Of a stretch of DNA of 7,305 bases, positions 1-5,282 are shown one piece after another. The translations under genes and the position numbers were made by a program. Each line of letters opens with the position of its first letter. Position 1 is the stretch's first letter. The notes below the pieces were generated by a model. The model had not been told where the DNA came from and did not search any database. It was given only the letters and a program-made list of their open reading frames with translations. The stretch spans positions 1 to 7,305 of the forward strand of contig CAYGLT010000095.1 of NCBI GenBank assembly GCA_964350875.1, written 5' to 3'. The DNA is from JAHBXC01 sp964350875. GTDB taxonomy: Bacteria; Planctomycetota; Phycisphaerae; Phycisphaerales; UBA1924.

Positions 1-28
1 ACGGCGTTCGCCCTATGCACACACACTG

Positions 29-51
29 TGCGCCGCTGAGCAAGCGGCGCA
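29..51 (-). terminator. Strong hairpin downstream of the tandem secreted-protein genes; possible terminator
   Basis: Arms TGCGCCGCT and AGCGGCGCA form a perfect 9-bp stem around a 5-nt loop (GAGCA). It lies about 62 nt past the stop codon of the last minus-strand gene, where a terminator would be expected. No T-run follows on the minus strand, so it is not a classical intrinsic terminator; it may only stabilise the mRNA 3' end. A weaker 5-bp hairpin (17-31) overlaps it, and a GCGCAT-C-ATGCGC dyad lies at 77-89. Nothing else is recognisable in 1-113. Confidence 0.4.
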
Positions 52-113
52 TCCCTCCGAGCGGTTCGGCTCGCTCGCGCATCATGCGCCACGGGCCGTG
101 TCTCTCTCCTCCG

Positions 114-758
114 TCAGGACGGTGTCCGTCGTCGACGCATGGCGAACATCGCTCCGGCGCCGAGCATCGACGCCGCCGCGGGCGCGGGAATCGTCTCGAC
201 GCGCAGGTTGTCGAGGCCCCACGACTCGTCGTTGCGGCTCTGCAGGCCCGACCCGAAGAACTCGATCGAAGTGCGCGGCCCGTTGGCGATGAACTCCATC
301 GCCACGCCGCGATAGATCGCGTCGTTGTCGTACGGCCTGGTCCCGAAGCCGAAGTGCCCGACCTCGTCCGGATTGCGGTAGGTCAGGTACAGCGAGTCGA
401 GGTCGTTGTCCATGCTCTCGCTGAACACGAGCGTCTCGCCCACGCGCACATTGAACCGGTCAGGACCGCCCCATTCCGAGCCGTTGCCGTCCCACGAGTC
501 GATGATGTACAGGTCGAACACGAGCGCGTACGCCTGGCCGCTCGTCGTGTCGAGGGTCAGCGTGAGCGTCGAACTCGCGCGGCGCTCGGAGAAGCGCGTG
601 AACGCTGCCCCGTGCTCGGTCGCGCGGCTCGACCATTCCGAGCCGATGTTCGCGGCGTTCTCGAAGTCCTGCTGGTAGATCACCACGCCGGCGTGCGCGG
701 CGGTCGCGCAGACGATTCCGAGCGCGAGCGTGGGGATGGCGGGGATTCTCGTGGTCAT
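114..758 (-). CDS. Secreted PEP-CTERM-like protein, tandem paralogue A
   Basis: A 214-residue exported protein of unknown function. Residues 1-23 form a signal peptide with a hydrophobic stretch ending AHA, the likely cleavage site. Residues 27-188 are a beta-rich extracellular domain with conserved blocks YQQDFENAANIGSEW (28-42), FDLYIIDSWDG (81-91), PDRFNV (99-104), YRG (149-151) and FFGSGLQ..NDESWGLDNL (168-185). This block set is common in planctomycete and PEP-CTERM secreted proteins and suggests a jelly-roll or carbohydrate-binding-like fold, which is inference. The C-terminus carries a sorting tail: IPAPA (190-194), a short hydrophobic helix, then RRRR (208-211), of the kind processed by exosortase-type enzymes. 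It is closely related to the gene 57 nt upstream (816-1448) and probably co-transcribed with it. No clear Shine-Dalgarno precedes the ATG. The ligand and role are unknown. Confidence 0.85.
   Translation of the reverse strand: MTTRIPAIPTLALGIVCATAAHAGVVIYQQDFENAANIGSEWSSRATEHGAAFTRFSERRASSTLTLTLDTTSGQAYALVFDLYIIDSWDGNGSEWGGPDRFNVRVGETLVFSESMDNDLDSLYLTYRNPDEVGHFGFGTRPYDNDAIYRGVAMEFIANGPRTSIEFFGSGLQSRNDESWGLDNLRVETIPAPAAASMLGAGAMFAMRRRRTPS
640..677. repeat. 38-bp exact direct repeat, copy 1 (inside paralogue A)
   Basis: This stretch is identical at every base to 1333-1370 in paralogue B and encodes the YQQDFENAANIGS region just after the signal peptide. Flanking sequence diverges at once on both sides. 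It is either the best-conserved remnant of the tandem duplication or a gene-conversion tract. Confidence 0.85.
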
Positions 759-815
759 GCGGTGCTCATCGCGAGGTGTCTTCGGACTCGTTCGACGCGG
801 TGCGGTGGGTGGTCA

Positions 816-1448
816 TCAGGCGCGACGGCGGCGGCCCATCGCCAGGCCCATCGCGCCGAGCACGACCACGCCGGCGGGCGCGGGGACCGCGGCCACGCTG
901 AGATTGTCGATGCCCCACGACTCGTCGTTCTTGCCCTGCAGACCGCTGCCGAAGAACGAGAACACCGTGGTGTCGCCGTTGGCGACGAAGTCGATCGTCA
1001 GCCCCCGGTAGATCGAGTCACGGTCCGCGGTTCGGTTGCCGAACGCGAGGTAATCGACGACATCGGGGTCGCGGAAACTCGAGTGGGGCGAGTTCATGGA
1101 GTTGTCGAGCAACTCGCTGAACGCGACCGTGCTGCCGACCTTCACATTGAACCGGTCCTGACCCCAGGTGGGGTTGCTGCCGTCCCACGAGTCGATCAGG
1201 TAGAGATCGAACACCATCGAGTACGCCTGCCCGTTGATGGTGTCGAGCGTGAGTTTGAGCGTGTCGTTGGTGCGGCGCTGGGAGAAGCGCGTGAACGCGG
1301 CCGCGTGATCGGTCGCGGCGCTCGACCACTCGGAGCCGATGTTCGCGGCGTTCTCGAAGTCCTGCTGGTACACGATGCCCGCGCTGGCGGCGGAGATCGC
1401 GAGGGCGCCAACGAGAACGGCCGGGGTCATTCGAAGGGTGGGGTTCAT
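816..1448 (-). CDS. Secreted PEP-CTERM-like protein, tandem paralogue B
   Basis: A 210-residue exported protein, first of the tandem pair in transcription order. It has a signal peptide (1-23, ending ASA before GIVYQQD), then the same domain as its neighbour: YQQDFENAANIGSEW (27-41), FDLYLIDSWDG (80-90), QDRFNV (97-102), YRG (147-149) and FFGSGLQGKNDESWGIDNL (165-183). It closes with VPAPA (188-192), a hydrophobic segment and a terminal GRRRRA. In the first 65 residues of the mature domain about 50 match paralogue A by hand alignment, while the signal peptides and tails are less alike. The ATG at 1446-1448 is supported by a GGAG site (minus strand, 1459-1462) 10 nt upstream. Anchoring or release at the outer envelope through an exosortase-like system is inferred from the tail; no such enzyme is in the window. 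Confidence 0.87.
   Translation of the reverse strand: MNPTLRMTPAVLVGALAISAASAGIVYQQDFENAANIGSEWSSAATDHAAAFTRFSQRRTNDTLKLTLDTINGQAYSMVFDLYLIDSWDGSNPTWGQDRFNVKVGSTVAFSELLDNSMNSPHSSFRDPDVVDYLAFGNRTADRDSIYRGLTIDFVANGDTTVFSFFGSGLQGKNDESWGIDNLSVAAVPAPAGVVVLGAMGLAMGRRRRA
1333..1370. repeat. 38-bp exact direct repeat, copy 2 (inside paralogue B)
   Basis: Identical to 640-677, 693 bp away and in the same orientation. It could mediate homologous recombination that deletes or fuses the two paralogues. Confidence 0.85.
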
Positions 1449-1458
1449 TCGTGTCTAT

Positions 1459-1462
1459 CTCC
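1459..1462 (-). promoter_or_regulatory. Shine-Dalgarno site of paralogue B
   Basis: On the minus strand GGAG (within ACGGAG) sits 10 nt before the ATG at 1448. It fixes the start of paralogue B and is one of the few clear Shine-Dalgarno sites in the window. Confidence 0.6.
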
Positions 1463-1513
1463 GTAAAGAATCGTGGGAGCGGGGGTGTTCGAGGGGGAAC
1501 GCGACGAATCAGC

Positions 1514-1597
1514 TCAGCAGGCGCGCTGGCGGCGACGGCGCAGCGCGAGCGACGCACGGGCGGCGAGGACGGCGGCTTTGGTCACGGTCGGGTTCAT
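1514..1597 (-). pseudogene. 27-codon mini-ORF resembling the fused ends of a sorting-tail gene
   Basis: A short open frame reads MNPTVTKAAVLAARASL and then ALRRRRQRAC before a TGA. Its first four residues (MNPT) equal the start of paralogue B, and its end (hydrophobic/Ala, then a run of four Arg, then a few residues to stop) resembles the poly-Arg tails of both paralogues. The middle, meaning the whole beta domain and the Pro-Ala-Pro-Ala motif, is absent. It lies 65 bp upstream of paralogue B on the same strand, with no evident Shine-Dalgarno. I read it as a possible collapsed third copy. Chance cannot be excluded, because poly-Arg frames arise easily in GC-rich DNA, and a genuine small protein is also possible. 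Confidence 0.3.
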
Positions 1598-1838
1598 GGG
1601 GATGCGGTCAACTCGTGCGTGAGAGTGCGGCGGGATCGAACGGGTGCGCAACATCGAGGAGCGCGGGCGGCCGGCGTTGGACGGGTGCTGCCTCGCAGGG
1701 CCACCGGGCTGCCCGATGCACGCAACTCAACTGTCCAATTCGAAACGCCCCGACGCACGCCCCCGGCGCGCAATGTCACCCCGACGCGCACGCCTGTGCG
1801 CTCTGGAGAAGCAGGGGGTTCAACCTCTCGCGTTGTCC
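1598..1838. other. Intergenic region between aguA and the secreted-protein cluster
   Basis: No convincing gene is seen here. Long plus-strand frames cross it but are antisense extensions of neighbouring genes. It should contain the 3' end of the agu transcript and the promoter of the secreted-protein genes. I could not pick a convincing -35/-10 pair on the minus strand. The only clear structure is the hairpin at 1786-1801. Confidence 0.5.
1786..1801 (-). terminator. Hairpin after aguA; possible terminator
   Basis: GCGCAC and GTGCGC form a perfect 6-bp GC-rich stem with a 4-nt loop, 37 nt past the aguA stop codon. There is no T-tract on the minus strand, so the termination role is tentative. 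Confidence 0.35.
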
Positions 1839-2906
1839 TTACGCCCGCGGCTGCTGCTGGCTCAGGCAGTGCAGCGTCCCGGTTCCGAGAACCAGATCCC
1901 GCGCGTACACGGGCAGCGCCGGGCGGTCCGGGAACTGCGCGGCGATGATGTCCAGCGCATCCTTATCTCTGGGGTCGTTAAAAACCGGGACGAGCACGCC
2001 CGCGTTGGCGACATAGAAGTTCGCGTAACTCGCCGGGAGCCGCTCACCCTCGAACAGCACGGGTTCGGGGAACGGGACCGTCACGACCTCGAAGCCCTCG
2101 CGCTCCAGGCGGCGCAGGTTCTCGGCGCTGGTCTCGTGGTTCTCGTCGTTCGTGTCCTCTTCGTGGGCGAGGATGACCATCTCCTTGCCGTTGAAGGTTC
2201 TCGGAACGAAGCGCGCGATGTCGTCGATGTGCCCGTGCGTGTCGTCGGCGGTGGCGCCGATGCCCAGCCAGACCACACGCGTCGCGCCGAGGTACTGCTT
2301 CAGCGCCCTCTCGTAGTCCTCGCGGCTCATCCCCGGGTTGCGGCACTGGCGTTCCTGATCGAGCAGGCACTCCTCGGTGACCATCACGACGCCGCGCTCG
2401 CTGATCTCGATCGCGCCGCCCTCGAGCACGAGCCGCGCGCCGGTATCGGGGCGCACCGCCTCGACGCGCTTCACCCCGGTGACACGCTCGACGAGCGTGG
2501 GCACCTGGTCGTCCTTGGTGTGGTTCGGGTAGCGCGCCCACCCGTTGAATCGCCAGTCGATGGCGACCAGAGTGTTGTCGCTCGTGTCGCGCACGAACGT
2601 CGGCGCGCAGTCGCGCAGCCAGGTGCGGTCCGTGTCGAAGACATGCAGGCGCACGCGATCCATGGTGACGCCCGCCGCCGAGAGCATGGAGTGCGCCTCG
2701 TCGCGCTGGGCTTCATCGCGGCAGAGCATCTCGACGCGCTCGTCGGGCGCGTCGATCACGCTGTCGCGCGTCAGCGTGCGCACGAACTCGCACATGCCCC
2801 ACTTGGCCTGCTCGAGTTTCCCGGGCCAGTCCGGCTCTTCCGCGGGCCAGCCGAGCCAGGTCGCGTCGTGCGGCGCCCATTCCACGGGCATTCGGTAGTT
2901 CGTCAT
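1839..2906 (-). CDS. aguA: Agmatine deiminase (agmatine iminohydrolase)
   Basis: A cytosolic enzyme of the peptidylarginine-deiminase-like family that hydrolyses agmatine to N-carbamoylputrescine and ammonia. Its 355 residues match the usual family length. The opening has the family's MPVEWAPHDATWLGWP block (6-21). Active-site motifs appear in order: TWLRDCAP (95-102, the substrate-binding W..RD), LEGGAI (161-166), DDTHGHIDD (221-229, with the catalytic His and Asp) and GTGTLHCLSQQQP near the C-terminus with nucleophile Cys347. Two signatures differ slightly from the form I recall as usual: RDCAP where RDTGP is common, and GTGTLHC where GGGNIHC is common. The catalytic residues are kept. It starts 6 nt after the stop of the amidase gene, so the two are almost certainly co-transcribed and perhaps translationally coupled. 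A weak G-rich stretch in the end of the upstream gene could act as ribosome binding site. Confidence 0.95.
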   Translation of the reverse strand: MTNYRMPVEWAPHDATWLGWPAEEPDWPGKLEQAKWGMCEFVRTLTRDSVIDAPDERVEMLCRDEAQRDEAHSMLSAAGVTMDRVRLHVFDTDRTWLRDCAPTFVRDTSDNTLVAIDWRFNGWARYPNHTKDDQVPTLVERVTGVKRVEAVRPDTGARLVLEGGAIEISERGVVMVTEECLLDQERQCRNPGMSREDYERALKQYLGATRVVWLGIGATADDTHGHIDDIARFVPRTFNGKEMVILAHEEDTNDENHETSAENLRRLEREGFEVVTVPFPEPVLFEGERLPASYANFYVANAGVLVPVFNDPRDKDALDIIAAQFPDRPALPVYARDLVLGTGTLHCLSQQQPRA

Positions 2907-2912
2907 GTTTGC

Positions 2913-3893
2913 TTACGCCCCCAGCCAGCGCTTCGTGATCGGCCCGTACGCGTCGATGCGACGGTCGCGGTAGAACGGCCACAGCCGCCGCGCATCCTCG
3001 ATGTGCTTGCGCTTGCACTCGAACACGAGCACCGCTTCGTCATCGACGGGCGCGTCGGCCACGACATTGCCCAACGGGTCGGCGATGAACGACGAGCCCC
3101 AGTAGCGCACGCCCCCGGTCCCCTCATGGGGCTCGGTTCCGGTGCGGTTCGGCGCGGCGACGAAGACCTCGTTGGCGATCGCGTGGGCGCGCTGCATGGT
3201 GCGCCACCCTTCCTGGTGGTCGCCCGCGAATTCGTCCTCATCGCCCACGATCCAGCCGATGGCCGTCGGGTAGAACAACACTTCTGCGCCGAGCAGCGAG
3301 GTGATGCGCGCCGCTTCGGGGTACCACTGGTCCCAGCAGATCAGCACGCCGATGTCGGCGTACCTCGTGCGCCACACCTTGAACCCGTTGGCGACGCGCA
3401 CCTTGCTGTTGTGCTCGTCGATGGCGCCCGCGTGCGCGTCGGTCTCGCCCGGCGCGAAGAAGAACTTCTCGTAGTAGAGCGGGTCGTCGGGGATGTGCAT
3501 CTTGCGATACGCGCCGAGCAGCGAGCCGTCGGCGTCGACCACCGCCGCAGAGTTGTGATACACGCCGGGCCCGCGCTTCTCGAAGATCGGCGCAACGATC
3601 ACCACGCCAAGTTCCTTCGCGACCTTCTGCACCTTCCGCACCGTCTCGCCCGTGTCGGGGGGCATGAGCCCCTCGGCCAGGTCGAACTTGCTGTGGTCCT
3701 CGGCCTTGCAGAAGTACCGGGTGTTGAACATCTCCTGCAGGCACACGATCTGCGCGCCGCGCTTGGCGGCCTCGCGCACGCCTTGGAGGGCCGATTCCAC
3801 ATTGGCCGCGGCGTCCTCGCCGCAGGCGCGCTGGACAAGGCCGACCGTGAAGGAGGCGGCCCGCGAGTGCGTTGGGTCGTTGGGGGTGGTCAT
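2913..3893 (-). CDS. aguB: N-carbamoylputrescine amidase
   Basis: A nitrilase-superfamily amidase that converts N-carbamoylputrescine to putrescine, CO2 and ammonia, completing the agmatine route to putrescine with the downstream aguA. At 326 residues it is slightly longer than typical, owing to a short N-terminal leader. The Glu-Lys-Cys triad is visible: CLQEMFNTRYFC (Glu54), YRKMHIPDDPLYYEKF (Lys131) and VLICWDQWYPEAAR (Cys187). The FC after the first motif and the ICWDQW(Y/F)PE block are typical of this subfamily rather than general nitrilases. The frame stays open upstream to 3998, but that extension is basic, atypical and overlaps the divergent gene, so the ATG at 3891-3893 is chosen. 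That ATG has no Shine-Dalgarno, but TACGAT lies 6 nt before it, suggesting a leaderless transcript. No arginine decarboxylase is in the window to supply agmatine. Confidence 0.94.
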   Translation of the reverse strand: MTTPNDPTHSRAASFTVGLVQRACGEDAAANVESALQGVREAAKRGAQIVCLQEMFNTRYFCKAEDHSKFDLAEGLMPPDTGETVRKVQKVAKELGVVIVAPIFEKRGPGVYHNSAAVVDADGSLLGAYRKMHIPDDPLYYEKFFFAPGETDAHAGAIDEHNSKVRVANGFKVWRTRYADIGVLICWDQWYPEAARITSLLGAEVLFYPTAIGWIVGDEDEFAGDHQEGWRTMQRAHAIANEVFVAAPNRTGTEPHEGTGGVRYWGSSFIADPLGNVVADAPVDDEAVLVFECKRKHIEDARRLWPFYRDRRIDAYGPITKRWLGA

Positions 3894-3899
3894 CGGGCC

Positions 3900-3905
3900 A
3901 TCGTA
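3900..3905 (-). promoter_or_regulatory. Candidate -10 box of aguB (leaderless layout)
   Basis: TACGAT on the minus strand fits the TANNNT -10 pattern and lies exactly 6 nt before the aguB ATG, so transcription would start at or next to the start codon. No recognisable TTGACA-like -35 lies 16-18 nt further up. Confidence 0.4.
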
Positions 3906-3965
3906 GGGGGCGAACGCGCCGACCCGCGATCTCCGACGCGCAAGCGACGGCCGCGCAAACCGAAG

Positions 3966-3971
3966 TAGACT
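3966..3971 (+). promoter_or_regulatory. Candidate -10 box of the divergent membrane-protein gene (leaderless layout)
   Basis: TAGACT fits TANNNT and ends 6 nt before the GTG start at 3978, mirroring the arrangement at aguB. The TAG in it is also the in-frame stop bounding this reading frame upstream. The GGAG at 3975-3978 overlaps the start codon, so it cannot serve as a Shine-Dalgarno for it. Confidence 0.4.
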
Positions 3972-3977
3972 GATGGA

Positions 3978-4802
3978 GTGACCGACGAACCGCGCCATCC
4001 TGAAGAGCCGCCCCGCGAGCCCGATGCCGACGACGGCTACGGCCTCGCTCCGGAAGACCCTGCGCCCAAGCGATCGCTCAAGTCGATCGACTCGCTCATG
4101 GAGGGCATCGACGAGGACGCCGCCTCCGACGAGAGGGCCGCGGCACGCTCAGAAGGCGCCGGCGGGGCAGGGGTGTCGAAGTTCGACCCCCGCACCGGCA
4201 AGCGCAAGCCGAAGGTCCTGACCGAGGAACCGCCCTCCGAGAACCGCCTGAAGAGCGACGACGGCCCGCTGGTCGCGATGGGCAAACTCGGGTGGAAGGC
4301 CCCCGCGATCATCGCGGCGACGCTCTTCGTGGTCTCGATCGTTCTCTCGATCGTGTACGCGAACCCCAATGTCGCCTGGTGGCGCGCGCTGGCGAACCTG
4401 CTCCTGCACACACCGATCAACATCGCGCTGGGCTTCGTGGCGCTGTTCGTGCTCTCGCGGCTGACGGAGCGGCCGCTGGGGTACTGGAGGGGCGCCATCG
4501 CGCGGATCGCCGTCGCCGTGATCGCCTTCCAGTGCGTGAATCACCTGCAACTCGGGTTCGGGGGCGAGAAGATCGTCCTGTGGCTCGCCGCCGCTGCGCT
4601 GTACTTCGGGCTCATCTGGGCGATGACCCGTGCCGCCGTTCGCGAAACATTCGTGATGGCGATGATCCACCTCGGGCTGGTCGGTCTCGTGGCCGCGCTC
4701 CTCTGGCTCGCGCCGCGCGTCGCGCCGAAGGCCGAGCCATCCCAAGAGGTTGCGCAACCCGCCAAGCAAGTTGATCAGGTCAGCCCGCCGGCCAAGCCCT
4801 GA
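3978..4802 (+). CDS. Hypothetical multi-pass membrane protein with acidic N-terminal domain
   Basis: A 274-residue protein I do not recognise. Residues 1-105 are hydrophilic, rich in Pro, Glu, Asp and Arg, and probably disordered and cytoplasmic. They include a KSIDSLMEGIDED block (35-47) and a basic TGKRKPK patch (73-79). About five hydrophobic segments follow, roughly 107-128, 139-161, 170-192, 197-217 and 226-246. The tail (250-274) is rich in Pro, Lys and Gln. No catalytic motif is visible. The GTG start at 3978 is the only start between an upstream in-frame TAG (3966) and Met41, and the acidic leader has the base composition of a real coding region. It is divergent from aguB across 84 bp, so shared regulation is possible, but no functional link can be read from the sequence. 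Confidence 0.75.
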   Translation: MTDEPRHPEEPPREPDADDGYGLAPEDPAPKRSLKSIDSLMEGIDEDAASDERAAARSEGAGGAGVSKFDPRTGKRKPKVLTEEPPSENRLKSDDGPLVAMGKLGWKAPAIIAATLFVVSIVLSIVYANPNVAWWRALANLLLHTPINIALGFVALFVLSRLTERPLGYWRGAIARIAVAVIAFQCVNHLQLGFGGEKIVLWLAAAALYFGLIWAMTRAAVRETFVMAMIHLGLVGLVAALLWLAPRVAPKAEPSQEVAQPAKQVDQVSPPAKP

Positions 4803-4825
4803 GGTCGCTCATCCTGAACGATGAT

Positions 4826-4858
4826 GCGCGGCGGATTCTGCACAGAATCCTGACGCGC
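4826..4858 (+). terminator. Extended dyad after the membrane-protein gene
   Basis: Outer arms GCGCG / CGCGC and inner arms GGATTCTG / CAGAATCC make an interrupted 12-13 bp hairpin, with mismatched GC/TGA between the two stems. It begins 23 nt after the stop codon. It lacks a T-tract; a terminator is the simplest reading. Because it also lies just upstream of the promoter candidate at 4863, a regulator-binding dyad is an alternative. Confidence 0.45.
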
Positions 4859-4862
4859 AGAC

Positions 4863-4892
4863 TTGAGAAACCGGGTCCATCCCGACGATAAC
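4863..4892 (+). promoter_or_regulatory. Candidate sigma-70-type promoter of the small exported protein
   Basis: TTGAGA (4863-4868) and GATAAC (4887-4892) are separated by 18 bp, about 57 nt before the start of the next gene. This is the best -35/-10 pair I found in the window. Confidence 0.45.
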
Positions 4893-4931
4893 CTTGGCCC
4901 GCGGCCACGGAGCCGCCTGAATCAGGGATTC

Positions 4932-4939
4932 GAGGAGAG
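4932..4939 (+). promoter_or_regulatory. Shine-Dalgarno of the small exported protein
   Basis: GAGGAGAG contains AGGAG (4933-4937), 11 nt before the ATG at 4949. It is the strongest ribosome binding site in the window and fixes this start. Confidence 0.65.
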
Positions 4940-4948
4940 ACCCCGACT

Positions 4949-5278
4949 ATGCGCGTTTGTGTTCTGCCGTTTATCGCCGCGCTCGCGATCCCCGCCTTCG
5001 CCGCGCCCGTACTACCCAGCACCCCCGATTCCGGCGTGATCGCCGCGCAGGTCCCCGTGTTCACCTCGACCAACCACTCGATGCTCTCCGTCACCCCCTC
5101 GACCGCCGCCGACCTCGATCGTCTGACCGACGGCGAGCAGGCAGCGCGGCCGCTGTCCTACTGGACCACCATCGACCTCGAGATGCTCGTGCTCCGCGAT
5201 CGCATCGAGGCCTCGCCGCTCCTGCGCGAGGGCCTCGCCTCCGCGAGCGACATCACGACCGTCCTCGCCCTGAACTGA
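4949..5278 (+). CDS. Small exported protein of unknown function
   Basis: A 109-residue protein not recognised as any family. Residues 1-19 are a signal peptide (MRVCVLPFIAALAIPAFAA), with likely cleavage after AFA or nearby. The mature part, about 90 residues, is Ser/Thr/Pro-rich at first (through about residue 55), then turns into a probable helical region with many Leu, Asp, Arg and Glu (TIDLEMLVLRDRIEASPLL). It has no cysteine pairs or sorting tail. A strong Shine-Dalgarno, a plausible promoter and strongly G/C-biased third codon positions support it as a real gene. It has its own transcription unit and ends 4 bp from the stop codon of the convergent hydroxylase-family gene. Confidence 0.75.
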   Translation: MRVCVLPFIAALAIPAFAAPVLPSTPDSGVIAAQVPVFTSTNHSMLSVTPSTAADLDRLTDGEQAARPLSYWTTIDLEMLVLRDRIEASPLLREGLASASDITTVLALN

Positions 5279-5282
5279 TCGC

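Noticed and set aside
17..31. CA-repeat (GCACACACACTGTGC) as a microsatellite or CRISPR-like repeat
   Set aside because: It has too few units and no spaced repetition; it is part of a small hairpin overlapping the 29-51 stem.
15..1466. 483-codon plus-strand open frame across the secreted-protein pair
   Set aside because: It is antisense to two paralogues with signal peptides and sorting tails. Its apparent internal repetition only mirrors their duplication.
1720..1760. Possible tRNA T-arm (AATTCGAAACGCC)
   Set aside because: No matching acceptor, D or anticodon arms could be folded around it on either strand.
1644..3968. 774-codon plus-strand open frame across the agu genes
   Set aside because: It is antisense to aguB and aguA, both of which have intact catalytic motifs. 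Its Arg/Val/His/Ala-rich translation resembles no protein and is a typical GC-rich antisense artefact.
3894..3998. 35-residue N-terminal extension of aguB
   Set aside because: It overlaps the divergent gene's start, is Arg-rich and precedes the normal family N-terminus. The ATG at 3893 fits better.
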